A stretch of DNA of 64,000 nt from the NCBI GenBank assembly GCA_026390695.1, contig JAPLFL010000031.1, forward strand, positions 1-64,000, given 5' to 3'. The notes beneath the pieces are model-generated. The model was given only the letters and a program-made list of their open reading frames with translations. It had not been told where the DNA came from and did no database searches. Source of the stretch: Candidatus Kapaibacterium sp. (GTDB lineage: Bacteria > Bacteroidota > Ignavibacteria > Kapaibacteriales > UBA2268). Position 1 is the stretch's first letter. The number at the start of each line of letters is the position of its first letter. Below, in pieces: positions 24,748 through 34,733 of this stretch. The position numbers were made by a program, and so were the translations under genes.

Positions 24748-27606
24748 ATGAAAAAATATCTACTTTATTTGTTAGTTATAATGTTCACAATAACCGTTCA
24801 GACGGCTACAAAAGCAGAAGAGATGCTCAAAAACTGCCACAGTAATGCCGGTAATGATTTTTGGTTTACTCTACCTGCTGCTTTATATGGTGAAAGTAAT
24901 TTCTATCATATCCTTGTTAATGTAGTTTCATCAACAAATAATAATTGTTATCTGGAAATTCCGGGAAAAGGAGTTTTCAAATCCCAAGCACTAACTCCTG
25001 ATGAAACTTTTACCTTTGAACTCACTCCCGGAGATGTTATTGTCAATAATAGAGGTTCTGGAACTTTACCTATTTCAGAACAAGTCTATGCTGGTGCCGG
25101 AGTACATATTTTTTCGGATTCAGCCATAATTCTTTATGTGACACTATATTATACATACATGTCCGATGGAATTATAGTCTTACCTTTCCAAATGTTAGGA
25201 ACGGAGTACATTGTATCAAGTTATCCCGAAACAACTATGTATCCTTCTTCTCATTTATCGAGTGAATCTGCATGTATCGCAGTTTACGACAATACACAAG
25301 TAAGTTTCACTTTGGAAGGGACCTCAAGTACTGAAACTTCAGGAGGTTTAACAAGCGGGAATAAAATTTCAAGAATTTTAAACAGAGGTGATATTTGGAT
25401 GTTTTCAGGCAAGAAAAACGGTGATGATCTGTCTGGCTCCATGTTTAGTTCATCAAAACCGATAGCAGTCGTTTCAGGTAATTATTGTGCAAATGTTCCT
25501 CAGGATAATAAATGGTGTGATTATCTCTGCGAAATGGAAATTCCGACACATTTATGGGGAACCGATTATTTTGTCGGAAAATTACCTATGAGAAGATATC
25601 CTTCTATCATTCGAATATATGCTAAGGAATCAGGTACTAAATTTTATATTGATGGTAATGAGTGTGGTACAATGACAAAAGTGCCGGGTGTATTTAACAA
25701 AGGATACTTTGAAAGAAGGATGGTACCAATGGGGCAAAAACCGAAGAGTGTTGTGGTTAGCGGTAGTGCGCCGATAAATGTAGTACTATACAATACAGGA
25801 ATAGAAGAAGAAGATCCAGTCAATTTTCCTCGATTAGACCCATTTCAAATGAATATTGTCCCATACCAAGGTTTTATGAAAGATATTAGTTTTGCTGTGC
25901 CAAATCTGAATGGTAAAAATCCGTTTAGTTTAAGTTACCTCAATTTATCATATCAGGTAGATAAATACGGGAATGCTCCTGATGATCTTGAGATTGCAGA
26001 TTTTTCTAATCCTTATCCAAGTTGGACAAGAATTAATCAAAAGTACCCCGGAATTGACGAAAAATACTCGGTTCTGGTCGATGGGAAACAATACGCACAC
26101 AAAACGATTCAATTATCCGGCAAAGGTCCTTTTAAACTTAGGGCAAAGAATCCACTTGGAGCACAATATTATGGAGATGTAGGTGATCTTTCCCCTGTAG
26201 GTTATCCTGCAGCATATGGAAACAACTTATATAATTCATCTGATCTTGAGAAGCCTGTAACAAGCTGGAGCTTTAACAAAGATTCAATTTGTTTTATAAA
26301 TTATACTGAGGATATGCCCCAAAACGCTGCACTACGCTCAAATCTATGCTGTATTTCACTGATTGATTCACTCTCTTACAATATGAAATTATTTACTCCC
26401 AATATACTACCAGGTATAACACATGCCCTGTCTTGGAACCTATTTGTAAGAGATTCGAATAAATATGCAAAAGGTTCTGTTTATATTTCTGATTTTAATT
26501 ACAACGATACGGTTTTGATTTTCAATTATTCTCCAGCAAAAAGATTGCAGGCTTCACCTTCTGATAATATTTATGAAACTTATATTGGGAAAAATATTGA
26601 CACAAGTATTATAATTAATAATATCGGTTCAACAACTTTTTATGTGAAGAATATATTCGGCAATAATTCAAATTATTATCAATTTGCTGCAAACAGAAAT
26701 ATTGCCTACCTTAATCCAAATGATACTTTTTCGGTTTCTATTCATTTTATTGCCAAACAAATCGGGAAATTCAATGACTCATTGCTCGTTTACGATGATA
26801 CAACTAAATTAGTAACTGCTTATTTTAATTCTCTTGTTCACAACAGAAATATAAAAATAAGTGGCAAAACTCAGGTCTGTTCTTATGATAGCAATAATTA
26901 CTCTGTGACCAATTTTCCAAATACAACTTATCAATGGGAGTTGAATAATAGCAAGCTAAACAACAAGCCAAACGAATATTCACTGAATTTATTAATGGCC
27001 ACCTTTGAAAATCAAATACATGTATTTTTGCAAGATACTGTCAAGAACTTCTATGATACAGTATCATTAAAAGTTTATTCAAAAAGCAGACCTGGAGCCA
27101 ATATAAATGTTGTTTTTTTTGATAAACGAAACGTAAAATCAATTTTTTCTACCGATTTTTCTACAAATGTAGAAAATTACTGGTCATTATCAAGTGGAAA
27201 TTTTGATTCAATTTCCGTTCATAAGGATACAGTTTTTGTCTGTTGGGATCAAAGTGCAAGCGATGTTAAAGTAACCTTAATCAGAAGATATAAAGACGGT
27301 GCTTGTGAGGACAGCGCCTTCAAAACATTCCAACTCAAAACCTCGGTCTATGAAATGGAAATCGGACAATTATCAGTCTCACCTAATCCCATCTCAAACC
27401 AAATCCATCTATCAGGCAAGGTACCAAACCAATTTTACCATTTGACAATTCAGGATATTTTTGGTACTGATATTTATTCATCTGATGAAACAATCACTGA
27501 TAATTCATTAAACCTGACTATAGATGCAACAAATTTTGGAAATTGTATTTATTTTGTGATTTTAAGAAGTGATGATAAAAACTACTTTTTGAAATTTATA
27601 AAGTAA
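24748..27606 (+). CDS. Secreted IgGFc-binding-type protein with T9SS sorting domain
   Basis: 952 residues with a signal peptide (about 1-23, ending KAEE). The mature N-terminus begins NAGNDFWFTLP and continues through about residue 380 in a pattern seen in IgGFc-binding protein N-terminal-like domains of Bacteroidetes surface proteins (IIVLPFQMLGTEYIVSSYPE, IPTHLWGTDYFV). A middle domain (about 600-700) resembles a DUF1573/Hydin-type beta sandwich (SIIINNIGSTTFYVKNI). The C-terminal 85 residues are a T9SS sorting domain (SPNPISNQIHLSG...NFGNCIYFVILRSDDKN). Expected on the cell surface; adhesion is plausible but unproven. GGGG lies just upstream of the start. Confidence 0.85.
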   Translation: MKKYLLYLLVIMFTITVQTATKAEEMLKNCHSNAGNDFWFTLPAALYGESNFYHILVNVVSSTNNNCYLEIPGKGVFKSQALTPDETFTFELTPGDVIVNNRGSGTLPISEQVYAGAGVHIFSDSAIILYVTLYYTYMSDGIIVLPFQMLGTEYIVSSYPETTMYPSSHLSSESACIAVYDNTQVSFTLEGTSSTETSGGLTSGNKISRILNRGDIWMFSGKKNGDDLSGSMFSSSKPIAVVSGNYCANVPQDNKWCDYLCEMEIPTHLWGTDYFVGKLPMRRYPSIIRIYAKESGTKFYIDGNECGTMTKVPGVFNKGYFERRMVPMGQKPKSVVVSGSAPINVVLYNTGIEEEDPVNFPRLDPFQMNIVPYQGFMKDISFAVPNLNGKNPFSLSYLNLSYQVDKYGNAPDDLEIADFSNPYPSWTRINQKYPGIDEKYSVLVDGKQYAHKTIQLSGKGPFKLRAKNPLGAQYYGDVGDLSPVGYPAAYGNNLYNSSDLEKPVTSWSFNKDSICFINYTEDMPQNAALRSNLCCISLIDSLSYNMKLFTPNILPGITHALSWNLFVRDSNKYAKGSVYISDFNYNDTVLIFNYSPAKRLQASPSDNIYETYIGKNIDTSIIINNIGSTTFYVKNIFGNNSNYYQFAANRNIAYLNPNDTFSVSIHFIAKQIGKFNDSLLVYDDTTKLVTAYFNSLVHNRNIKISGKTQVCSYDSNNYSVTNFPNTTYQWELNNSKLNNKPNEYSLNLLMATFENQIHVFLQDTVKNFYDTVSLKVYSKSRPGANINVVFFDKRNVKSIFSTDFSTNVENYWSLSSGNFDSISVHKDTVFVCWDQSASDVKVTLIRRYKDGACEDSAFKTFQLKTSVYEMEIGQLSVSPNPISNQIHLSGKVPNQFYHLTIQDIFGTDIYSSDETITDNSLNLTIDATNFGNCIYFVILRSDDKNYFLKFIK

Positions 27607-27635
27607 CAAGGTGAAAATACTAATCATACAAATCA

Positions 27636-27662
27636 AAAAGGCAGCCATTTGGGCTGCCTTGT
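27636..27662 (-). terminator. Terminator of the alpha operon (probably bidirectional)
   Basis: AAGGCAGCC (27638-27646) pairs with GGCTGCCTT (27652-27660) over 9 bp with a 5-base loop. On the minus strand it is followed by TTTTT, ending the rplQ transcript; it also lies 30 bases after the converging T9SS gene. Confidence 0.88.
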
Positions 27663-27683
27663 TAAAAATATTTAAACTAATAA

Positions 27684-28388
27684 TTAGTTCGCCGGTGTTT
27701 CTGAAGTAGAATCTGCAAGAGTATCTGATACAATGGCTTCGGCTTGAGGTACATCTTCGGCAACAGGTTCGGAAATAGCTTCAGGTATTGCATCGACCAC
27801 GACTTCTTCGATAACTTCAGCGACGGGTAAATCTTCAGTAATAACCTCCTGAGCTACTGCTGCAGGAATTGATACTGCAAGTTCAGCAGCTTTTTTGTCC
27901 GATGCTTTTTGAGGAACAGCTTTGCCTTTAACTTTACCTTTTGCAGGTTTGCGTTTTTTCATGCTGGTAGCTCCATCAATTGGTGCTGCCCAGTCAACAA
28001 GCTCAATGATTGCAGTACGTCCTGCATCACCGCGTCGAATACCGGTTTTAACTATTCTGCAATAACCACCGGGACGAGATTCCACGGCTGGAGCAATTGC
28101 ATCGAAAAGTTCTTTAATGATTTTATCACTCATAATGTAGCGTGCTACTATTCTACGTGAGTGAACATCTACTTTAGCTCCGTCGGCTAACAAACCTTGT
28201 TTTTCCCGGCTGAGAGCAACTTTTGCTTTTGTAATAAGTTGTTCGGCAATCGGACGAAGTTCTTTAGCTTTAGCTTCAGTAGTGTGGATTTTTTTATGTT
28301 CAAAAAGAGATGTTACCATATTGCGGAACATTGCTCTCCGATGGCTTGCGGTACGTTTTAATTTTCTACCTGCTACTGCGTGTCTCAT
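27684..28388 (-). CDS. rplQ: Ribosomal protein L17 with acidic C-terminal extension
   Basis: 234 residues, about twice the usual length. Residues 1-140 are a normal L17 (MRHAVAGRKLKRTASHRRAM, IMSDKIIKELFD, GGYCRIVKTGIRRGDAG). A basic Lys/Pro-rich linker (about 143-170) leads to a 65-residue tail rich in Glu, Val, Ala, Pro (EVITEDLPVAEVIEEVVVDA). The tail is low-complexity and probably disordered; S17 has a compositionally similar segment at its N-terminus. Last gene of the alpha operon, 37 bases after rpoA, with a terminator behind it. Confidence 0.95.
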   Translation of the reverse strand: MRHAVAGRKLKRTASHRRAMFRNMVTSLFEHKKIHTTEAKAKELRPIAEQLITKAKVALSREKQGLLADGAKVDVHSRRIVARYIMSDKIIKELFDAIAPAVESRPGGYCRIVKTGIRRGDAGRTAIIELVDWAAPIDGATSMKKRKPAKGKVKGKAVPQKASDKKAAELAVSIPAAVAQEVITEDLPVAEVIEEVVVDAIPEAISEPVAEDVPQAEAIVSDTLADSTSETPAN

Positions 28389-28425
28389 AATTTATATTTC
28401 GCTTTCTGATTAATATTCAAACAAA

Positions 28426-29436
28426 TCAAACAACTGGTGTTTTATCTTCACGTAGATAATGCTCAACGTTCATCCCAAACTCCAAGCTATGGTCTTGAAC
28501 AACTTGAATTAGTTCGGCAAGAGATTTTCTGCCGAAATTTCTGAATTTAAGTAGTTCGGATTCCTCAAGAATAACTAATTGCCATAAATGAGTAATATTG
28601 GCAGCCTTGAGGCAATTATGTGCACGAACCGATAATTCAAGTTCATCCACCGGTGTTGTAAGAATCTTTTTAATTCTTGTTTTTTCAGCAACTTTAACTT
28701 CTTCTTCAGCAACGACCATACGTTTTTCTTCTTCGATCTGATCTTCAAAACTGGTGAAGAATTTAATATGCTCATTCATAACTTTTGCTGCAAAGTGAAG
28801 AGCTTCCTGAGCACTAACAGTACCATCGGTTTTAACGTCCAATGACAATTTTTCAAAATCAATTTTGTTACCAACACGGTAAGGTTCAATCTGATAAAGA
28901 ACATTGACAATCGGAGTATAAATTGCATCAATCGGAAGCATGCCAATCGGATAATCGACCAATTGCAGTTCTTCTGAAGGAACATATCCTTTGCCGCGCC
29001 CGATACGCAATTCAACGTCAAATTCAGTATCTTCGGCAATGGTAGCGATGTAATGATTAGGTTCAATAACTTCGATCAAATCATCGGAGCCGTTTTGTAT
29101 ATCTTTAGCAGTCCAAACATGAGGGCCGCTAATATGGAAATTCACTTTAAAAGGTTTTAATTCATCGGATTTTATTTTAACTTCTTTGAGATTTAAAATA
29201 ATATCGGTCATATCTTCGACCACACCGGGAATAGTTTGAAATTCGTGCAAAACATCGGTAATTTTAATGCCGATAATCGCATATCCCTGAATGGAAGAGA
29301 GCAGAACTCTACGAAGGGAGTTTCCGATAGTAACCCCATATCCTCTTTCTAAAGGTTGCAGAATGAATCTTCCGTTAAACAGTGTTGATGATTCGTCAAC
29401 CTGAACCCTTTCGGGCATTTGCATTTGTGTATTCAT
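28426..29436 (-). CDS. rpoA: RNA polymerase alpha subunit
   Basis: 336 residues, normal length. The N-terminal dimerisation domain is clear (LEPLERGYGVTIGNSLRRVL, then GVVEDMTDIILNLKEV) and the C-terminal domain that contacts UP elements and activators follows a linker (DELELSVRAHNCLKAANI, LLKFRNFGRKSLAELI). It scaffolds assembly of RNA polymerase. In most bacteria rpsD precedes it; here rpsK does, 61 bases upstream. Confidence 0.98.
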   Translation of the reverse strand: MNTQMQMPERVQVDESSTLFNGRFILQPLERGYGVTIGNSLRRVLLSSIQGYAIIGIKITDVLHEFQTIPGVVEDMTDIILNLKEVKIKSDELKPFKVNFHISGPHVWTAKDIQNGSDDLIEVIEPNHYIATIAEDTEFDVELRIGRGKGYVPSEELQLVDYPIGMLPIDAIYTPIVNVLYQIEPYRVGNKIDFEKLSLDVKTDGTVSAQEALHFAAKVMNEHIKFFTSFEDQIEEEKRMVVAEEEVKVAEKTRIKKILTTPVDELELSVRAHNCLKAANITHLWQLVILEESELLKFRNFGRKSLAELIQVVQDHSLEFGMNVEHYLREDKTPVV

Positions 29437-29497
29437 AATCTCTCTAAATAAGTCTGATAAATGCGCTTATGATTAAAAAATAATCTGAATGATTAAT

Positions 29498-29878
29498 TTA
29501 AACTCTTCTTCTCTTGGGCGGTCTGCATCCATTATGCGGTATCGGTGTTCTGTCGATAATACTATGGATTTCAAGCCCAGCCTGCGTCAATGATCTGATA
29601 GCGGCTTCACGGCCGGAACCGGGACCTTTGACAACTACATCGATTTTGCGTAAGCCCATATCATAAGCTTCACGGGCAGCTTTATCTGCCGAAATCTGAG
29701 CTGCATAAGGTGTATTTTTCTTAGAACCTTTGAATCCGTTACGTCCGGCAGAAGACCAGCATAGCGTATTACCATACATATCCGAAATGGTTACCATCAC
29801 ATTATTAAATGATGCCCGGACAAATGCTTTGCCATGAATATCGGCAATAATTTTTTTCTTTACTCTTTTTTTAGCCAC
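29498..29878 (-). CDS. rpsK: Ribosomal protein S11
   Basis: 126 residues. A protein of the 30S platform. The family signature near the C-terminus is clear ([32 protein letters not shown]) and the core [19 protein letters not shown] is typical. It starts 39 bases after rpsM. rpoA follows directly, with no rpsD between. Confidence 0.98.
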   Translation of the reverse strand: MAKKRVKKKIIADIHGKAFVRASFNNVMVTISDMYGNTLCWSSAGRNGFKGSKKNTPYAAQISADKAAREAYDMGLRKIDVVVKGPGSGREAAIRSLTQAGLEIHSIIDRTPIPHNGCRPPKRRRV

Positions 29879-29917
29879 GACTATTTACCATTAATTGTTG
29901 ATTCAAAATTTTATGAA

Positions 29918-30295
29918 TTACTTCTTAGCTGCTTTCTTCTTTCCGGCAACTGTCTTACGACGTCCCTTACGGGTACGTGAATTAGTACGAGTCCGCTGAC
30001 CACGGACAGGCAATCCGCGACGATGACGTAAGCCGCGATAGCAGCCAATGTCCATCAATCGTTTAATATTCATCTGAATTTCACCGCGAAGTTGTCCTTC
30101 AACTTTATATTCTTGAATGATCTGACGAATGCGAGCTACTTCAGCATCAGACCAAAGATGAACTCGTTTCGATAAGTCAACTTCGGCTCTTGTCAGAATT
30201 TCTTCAGATGTTGAGCGTCCAACACCGAAAATATAAGTCAAGCCAATTACGCCCCTTTTATTTTTTGGTAAGTCGATACCTGCAATACGTGCCAA
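29918..30295 (-). CDS. rpsM: Ribosomal protein S13
   Basis: 125 residues. A 30S head protein contacting the 50S subunit and P-site tRNA. The start [20 protein letters not shown] and the C-terminal [20 protein letters not shown] are diagnostic; the basic tail ends in KKKAAKK. First gene of the alpha group, 45 bases after rpmJ. Confidence 0.98.
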   Translation of the reverse strand: MARIAGIDLPKNKRGVIGLTYIFGVGRSTSEEILTRAEVDLSKRVHLWSDAEVARIRQIIQEYKVEGQLRGEIQMNIKRLMDIGCYRGLRHRRGLPVRGQRTRTNSRTRKGRRKTVAGKKKAAKK

Positions 30296-30340
30296 TTTAT
30301 CTGTCTCCTTTAATTATTATTTGCTTATATTCGGGCAAAA

Positions 30341-30457
30341 TTAACCTTGTCTCTGTTTGAAACGAGGATTCTTTTTATTAATAATGTAAACGCGTCCCTT
30401 ACGGCGAACAATTTTGTCGTCGGGATTTCTTTTTTTAACTGATGCTTGAACTTTCAT
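30341..30457 (-). CDS. rpmJ: Ribosomal protein L36, zinc-free form
   Basis: 38 residues, [20 protein letters not shown] then [18 protein letters not shown]. The Cys/His zinc ligands of the common form are absent (Asn, Asp, Asn in their places), the C-minus type usual in Bacteroidetes. Placed between infA and rpsM as in the standard spc/alpha junction. Such forms do not need zinc. Confidence 0.95.
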   Translation of the reverse strand: MKVQASVKKRNPDDKIVRRKGRVYIINKKNPRFKQRQG

Positions 30458-30503
30458 ATCAAAAACTCAATTTATATAAAACAATTATACTTCTACTCTT
30501 CAT

Positions 30504-30531
30504 CATTAATCATTAATCATTAACCATTAAT
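30504..30531. repeat. Heptanucleotide repeat (CATTAAY)4
   Basis: CATTAAT, CATTAAT, CATTAAC, CATTAAT in tandem, directly after the infA stop codon in the infA-rpmJ gap. A longer heptad array of a different word lies near fliE (60413). Confidence 0.8.
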
Positions 30532-30533
30532 TA

Positions 30534-30752
30534 TTATTTGTACCGATAAATTATTCTACCCTTTGAAAGATCATAAGGAGAAACTTCTACCGTCACTTTA
30601 TCACCCTGCAATATTTTGATAAAATTCATTCTCATTTTACCTGCAATATGCGCATGAACACGATGACCATTTTCAAATTTTACAATGAACTGCGTATTAG
30701 GCAATGTTTCCTCGATTACTCCGTCAATTCTTATTAATTCCTGTTTTGCCAT
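30534..30752 (-). CDS. infA: Translation initiation factor IF-1
   Basis: 72 residues, standard length; an OB-fold protein occupying the 30S A site during initiation. The motifs [35 protein letters not shown] and [12 protein letters not shown] are diagnostic. It follows map by 8 bases. Confidence 0.98.
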   Translation of the reverse strand: MAKQELIRIDGVIEETLPNTQFIVKFENGHRVHAHIAGKMRMNFIKILQGDKVTVEVSPYDLSKGRIIYRYK

Positions 30753-30760
30753 GTACGCTA

Positions 30761-31573
30761 TTAATCTCTTAAAGTTAAAATTACTGGTTTTGAATTATCG
30801 ACAATCACTGTATGCTCAAAGTGAGCAGCAGGACTCGAATCTGCCGTTTTTACAGTCCATCCGTCATCCAAATTTTTTACCTTATGCGTTCCGGCATGAA
30901 CCATTGGTTCAATTGCCAGCGCCATACCTCTCATAAGTTTCAGATTAGGATAATTTTTCCTGCTCAGAAGCGGAGGTACAAAATTCGGAATTGGCGGATC
31001 TTCGTGCAATTTCTTACCGATTCCATGACCTACAAGCTCTCGTGTAAGTGAAAAGCCGTTATTTTCAACGAACGTCTGTATTTCTCGCGAAATATCATAT
31101 ACTTTATTACCGGTTATTGCCTGAGCTAATCCAAGGAACAAGCTCTCGTTGGTTATTTTCATCAATCGCTGTTTTAATTCGCTGATTTTTCCGACAGCCA
31201 CAGTGATTGCGCTATCTCCGAAATAACCTTCTTTGCATGCACCGCAATCAATAGATACAATTTCACCTTCAACAAGTTTTCTATTTCCAGGCATTCCATG
31301 AACGACAACTTCATCAATTGAAATGCACAATGTATAAGGGAAAACTTTTTTTTCTATTTTATATCCCTTGAAAGCCGGTTTAGCACCTTTGGACAAAATA
31401 AAATCCTCAGCAATTTTATCAAGTTCGAGGGTCGAGACTCCCGGTACAATTTTTTTTTCAATGAGCGTTAAAGTTTCTGCAACAATCCTGCAGGCTTTTT
31501 CAATCAGATCAATTTCTTTTTCGGTTTTAATATATACTGATTCATAAGATTTACTATTTTCGAATCGATTCAT
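30761..31573 (-). CDS. map: Type I methionine aminopeptidase
   Basis: 270 residues. Removes N-terminal methionine from new proteins. The five metal ligands of the pita-bread fold can be placed: D in SIDCGACK, D in [10 protein letters not shown] in [13 protein letters not shown] in ALAIEPMV and E in AAHFEHTV; the substrate histidine is in EVVVHGMPG. It lies three bases after secY, the usual spc-operon arrangement. The N-terminal 14 residues are a little longer than in most family members. Confidence 0.97.
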   Translation of the reverse strand: MNRFENSKSYESVYIKTEKEIDLIEKACRIVAETLTLIEKKIVPGVSTLELDKIAEDFILSKGAKPAFKGYKIEKKVFPYTLCISIDEVVVHGMPGNRKLVEGEIVSIDCGACKEGYFGDSAITVAVGKISELKQRLMKITNESLFLGLAQAITGNKVYDISREIQTFVENNGFSLTRELVGHGIGKKLHEDPPIPNFVPPLLSRKNYPNLKLMRGMALAIEPMVHAGTHKVKNLDDGWTVKTADSSPAAHFEHTVIVDNSKPVILTLRD

Positions 31574-31576
31574 ATA

Positions 31577-33001
31577 TTAGTAGCTGCCGCTTGATCTTCC
31601 CTTAATTCTTCCACTCTTCATAAATCCGTCATAATGACGCATCAACAAATAAGATTCGATTTTATTCAAAGTATCGAGGGCAACTCCAACAACAATCAGC
31701 AAGCTGGTACCTCCGAAAAATGATGCAAGTGCACTATCAACTCCGAAAACTTTCATCATAAAAGTTGGAAGAATAGCGACTATCGCAAGGAAAATCGAAC
31801 CGGGAAGGGTTATTCTATATAAAATTCCATCGAAATATTCAGAAGTCTGATCGCCTGGTCTGATTCCGGGAATGAACCCACCCTGCTTCTTTATATTATC
31901 AGCCATATCACGAGGATTAAAAATAATTGCCGTATAGAAATATGTAAACAGAATAATCATTATACTGTAAACCAAAGCATAAAAGTAAGAACGTTCCGAA
32001 AACATATTTGCAAATTCATGCAACCATCTTGTGTTCGGGAAAAAACTTGCTATAGTTGCAGGTATAAAGATCAATGACTGAGCAAAGATTATAGGCATAA
32101 CGTTTGCCGAAAGAACAGGAATCGGAATATATTGAGTTGTTCCGCCAAAAACTTTTCTTCCAACCTGACGCTTTGCATATTGAACCGGAATACGCCGGGC
32201 ACCTTGCGTAATAAAGGTGACACCTGCTATAACTGCTATCAAGAACAAGAGAATAATCATATCGACCACGATATTTTTATTCCCCACATTCTGCATAAAT
32301 AATGATTTTAAGCCTTCTGGGAAAAGTGATTTAATTTCCTGAATGATGGCAGAAGGGAACCTTGCAACGATACCGATTGCAATAATCAGTGAAATTCCGT
32401 TACCAATTCCTTTTTCAGTAATCTGTTCGCCAAGCCACATTAAAAATACAGTACCTGCGGTGATTAATATTATTGTTGTGATTGTGAATAAATAAGGTGA
32501 AGTAGCAACAACAGGTATTCCACTGTAATTTTGGTTAAGAAGTTTAATACTTATTCCCCAACCTTGCATTGCAGCAATGACTACTGTACCTAATCTTGTA
32601 TATTGATTGATTTTTCTGCGTCCTTCTTCACCTTCTTTTTGCATCTTCTGTATCTGAGGGATAACAAATCCACCAAGCTGAAGAATAATAGAAGCAGTAA
32701 TATAAGGCATGATTCCAACTGCGAAGATAGCAGCATTATTAAATGCACCACCAACAAACATATCTAATAAATTAAATAATGAATCTTTGGAATCACTTGC
32801 TGAAAATACATTAAAAATATCCCAGAAAGAACCGGTACTAAAATGACCCATCGAAGCACGAAGTACCTGAAGATCGATACCGGGAAGTGTAATAAACGCA
32901 CCTACGCGAACAACGAGCAAAATACCAAAGGTAAAAAGTATCCTTTGGCGAAGCTCTTCAATTTTAAAAATATTTCCTATGGTTTGGGTAAATTTAGCCA
33001 T
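31577..33001 (-). CDS. secY: Protein translocase subunit SecY
   Basis: 474 residues with ten predicted membrane segments; the central channel of the Sec translocon, which also feeds the T9SS cargo encoded in this window. Typical motifs: GIMPYITASIILQL, GEQITEKGIGNGISLII, QGARRIPVQYAKRQVG, and the cytoplasmic tip FNPRDMADNIKKQGGFIPGI. Slightly longer than the E. coli protein owing to an extra loop in the first periplasmic region. Its start overlaps the end of rplO by 8 bases. Confidence 0.98.
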   Translation of the reverse strand: MAKFTQTIGNIFKIEELRQRILFTFGILLVVRVGAFITLPGIDLQVLRASMGHFSTGSFWDIFNVFSASDSKDSLFNLLDMFVGGAFNNAAIFAVGIMPYITASIILQLGGFVIPQIQKMQKEGEEGRRKINQYTRLGTVVIAAMQGWGISIKLLNQNYSGIPVVATSPYLFTITTIILITAGTVFLMWLGEQITEKGIGNGISLIIAIGIVARFPSAIIQEIKSLFPEGLKSLFMQNVGNKNIVVDMIILLFLIAVIAGVTFITQGARRIPVQYAKRQVGRKVFGGTTQYIPIPVLSANVMPIIFAQSLIFIPATIASFFPNTRWLHEFANMFSERSYFYALVYSIMIILFTYFYTAIIFNPRDMADNIKKQGGFIPGIRPGDQTSEYFDGILYRITLPGSIFLAIVAILPTFMMKVFGVDSALASFFGGTSLLIVVGVALDTLNKIESYLLMRHYDGFMKSGRIKGRSSGSY

Positions 33002-33455
33002 TTAAAGTTACTTTGCCTCCTGCTGATTCGATTTTCTGTTTGGCCGATTCGGAACAGCTATCAGCAATTATATTCAATGAAGCGCTGATATCACCGTTGC
33101 CAAGAATTTTTAACGGAAGACTTCTTTTACTAATCACACCAAGTGTTAATAAAATATCAAAATCAACAGTATTATCCACTAATCTTTTTTCATCGAATAA
33201 TGTCTGAAGAGTCGAAACATTAACGATTTGATATTCAATCCGATTCATGTTGTTGAATCCGAATTTTGGGATCCTACGGTTGAGAGGCATTTGCCCGCCT
33301 TCAAAGAATCTTTTTACATGTGCACCGGAACGGGATTGTTGTCCTTTATGTCCGCGGGTTGCAGTTCCGCCATGACCTGAGCCAGGACCACGACCGATTC
33401 TTTTTTTCTTTGATTTTGCGCCTTCAGATGCTTGTAAATTTCCAATATGTTTCAT
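32994..33455 (-). CDS. rplO: Ribosomal protein L15
   Basis: 153 residues. The glycine/arginine-rich N-terminus (KRIGRGPGSGHGGTATRGHK) that threads into 23S rRNA and the globular C-terminus are both present. It follows rpmD by 15 bases and overlaps secY by 8. Confidence 0.98.
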   Translation of the reverse strand: MKHIGNLQASEGAKSKKKRIGRGPGSGHGGTATRGHKGQQSRSGAHVKRFFEGGQMPLNRRIPKFGFNNMNRIEYQIVNVSTLQTLFDEKRLVDNTVDFDILLTLGVISKRSLPLKILGNGDISASLNIIADSCSESAKQKIESAGGKVTLNG

Positions 33456-33470
33456 CTTTGAACTTTATTT

Positions 33471-33653
33471 TTATGATACTTTTTCAGTTTTAACTAAATG
33501 CGAAACGACATTAATCATGCCTCTAATCTGTGGGTTATCCGGAAGAATATTGAAATTATTCGGACGACCGAGCCCAAGAGCTTCAATTGTGCGTTTCTGC
33601 TTTTCCATTCTTTTGATAACGCTTTTTGTCTGAGTTACTTTTATCTTTTCCAT
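33471..33653 (-). CDS. rpmD: Ribosomal protein L30
   Basis: 60 residues, the short bacterial form. The motif KVTQTKSVIKRMEKQKRTIE and the following LGLGRPNN, GMINVVSHLVKTE fit the family. A 137-base AT-rich gap separates it from rpsE, larger than neighbouring gaps. Confidence 0.96.
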   Translation of the reverse strand: MEKIKVTQTKSVIKRMEKQKRTIEALGLGRPNNFNILPDNPQIRGMINVVSHLVKTEKVS

Positions 33654-33658
33654 GTTTT

Positions 33659-33787
33659 TTCAATTGTTAATTGTTAATTATTAATTATCAATTATGAATA
33701 ATTACATTTTTCACTTTTCAATTTCAACATTAACTTTATAAATTTTATAAACTTAAAAATTTTATAAACTTTACAAACTTAAAAAAC
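33659..33787. repeat. Low-complexity repeats between rpsE and rpmD
   Basis: TTGTTAATTGTTAATTATTA-type words are followed by irregular copies of ACTTTATAA/ACTTTACAA (about 33730-33780). Similar words in inverted orientation occur upstream of flgE (about 49098-49130). No gene or clear terminator. Confidence 0.5.
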
Positions 33788-33790
33788 TCT

Positions 33791-34294
33791 CTATCCGTGG
33801 ATTACTTTTTGCACGGAAATTCCACGACGTGCTGCAACAGACTGAGCATCTTCCAATTGGAGTAAACCCTGAACAGCGGCTTTTACACTATTGTGAGGAT
33901 TTGACGAGCCAAGGCTTTTTGTCAAAACATCCTGTACACCGGCTAATTCAAGAATTGCACGGACTCCTCCGGCTGCAATAACTCCGGTACCTTCTGTTGC
34001 TGGTTTAATCAAAACCTTTGCTGCTCCATATCTTCCGAGAACGGTATGAGGGATAGTTGTTCCCAACAAACGAACTTTTACGATATTCTTTTTAGCAGAT
34101 TCGGTTGCTTTCGATACTGCATCCACTACTTCACCGGCTTTGCCGAGTCCATATCCTACATGACCGTTTCCATCACCAACAACGACAATTGCTGAGAAAT
34201 TGAAACGACGTCCACCTTTGACGACTTTTGCTGTACGACCGACATAGACTAATTTATCTCTTAAATCAAGTTCGGAAGCTTTAATTTTTGCCAC
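33791..34294 (-). CDS. rpsE: Ribosomal protein S5
   Basis: 167 residues. A 30S protein involved in translational accuracy. Signature region [20 protein letters not shown] followed by [14 protein letters not shown], and the C-terminal domain [19 protein letters not shown]. It follows rplR by 30 bases. Confidence 0.98.
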   Translation of the reverse strand: MAKIKASELDLRDKLVYVGRTAKVVKGGRRFNFSAIVVVGDGNGHVGYGLGKAGEVVDAVSKATESAKKNIVKVRLLGTTIPHTVLGRYGAAKVLIKPATEGTGVIAAGGVRAILELAGVQDVLTKSLGSSNPHNSVKAAVQGLLQLEDAQSVAARRGISVQKVIHG

Positions 34295-34324
34295 AAATAA
34301 CTCCTTACAGTTTGCTTTCCAAAT

Positions 34325-34696
34325 TTAAAATTGTAAACCTGCCAGGCGAGCGGCGTCTGCGACTGCTTTAACTCTTCCGTGGTACAGGTAACCGTTTCTG
34401 TCAAAAACTACTTTAATTATATTCTTTTCGAGGGCACGTTTTGCTACAACAGCACCAACCAATTTACCCTTGTCCAATTTTTTCATCTCGCTGGTAATCA
34501 TACCCTTAACTTCTTTATCAATAGTAGAAGCCGAGACAATTGTACTTGAACTTTTGTCATCTATAATCTGAACAAAAATATTGTTAAGACTACGGGTAAT
34601 TGTCATTCTGTGTCTATCGCCTGCGCCAAGAATCTTATTCCTGATCTGCATTTTCCGGCGATGACGTCTCTTATTTTTAATCTCAATTCTGCTCAT
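34325..34696 (-). CDS. rplR: Ribosomal protein L18
   Basis: 123 residues. Binds 5S rRNA. The basic N-terminus RRHRRKMQIRNKILGAGDRH, the strand FVQIIDDKSSSTIVSASTID and the ending YHGRVKAVADAARLAGLQF are typical. It follows rplF by 37 bases. Confidence 0.98.
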   Translation of the reverse strand: MSRIEIKNKRRHRRKMQIRNKILGAGDRHRMTITRSLNNIFVQIIDDKSSSTIVSASTIDKEVKGMITSEMKKLDKGKLVGAVVAKRALEKNIIKVVFDRNGYLYHGRVKAVADAARLAGLQF

Positions 34697-34733
34697 GTTT
34701 CTATCTGTTATAATTATTAATTTTAATTCTTAA

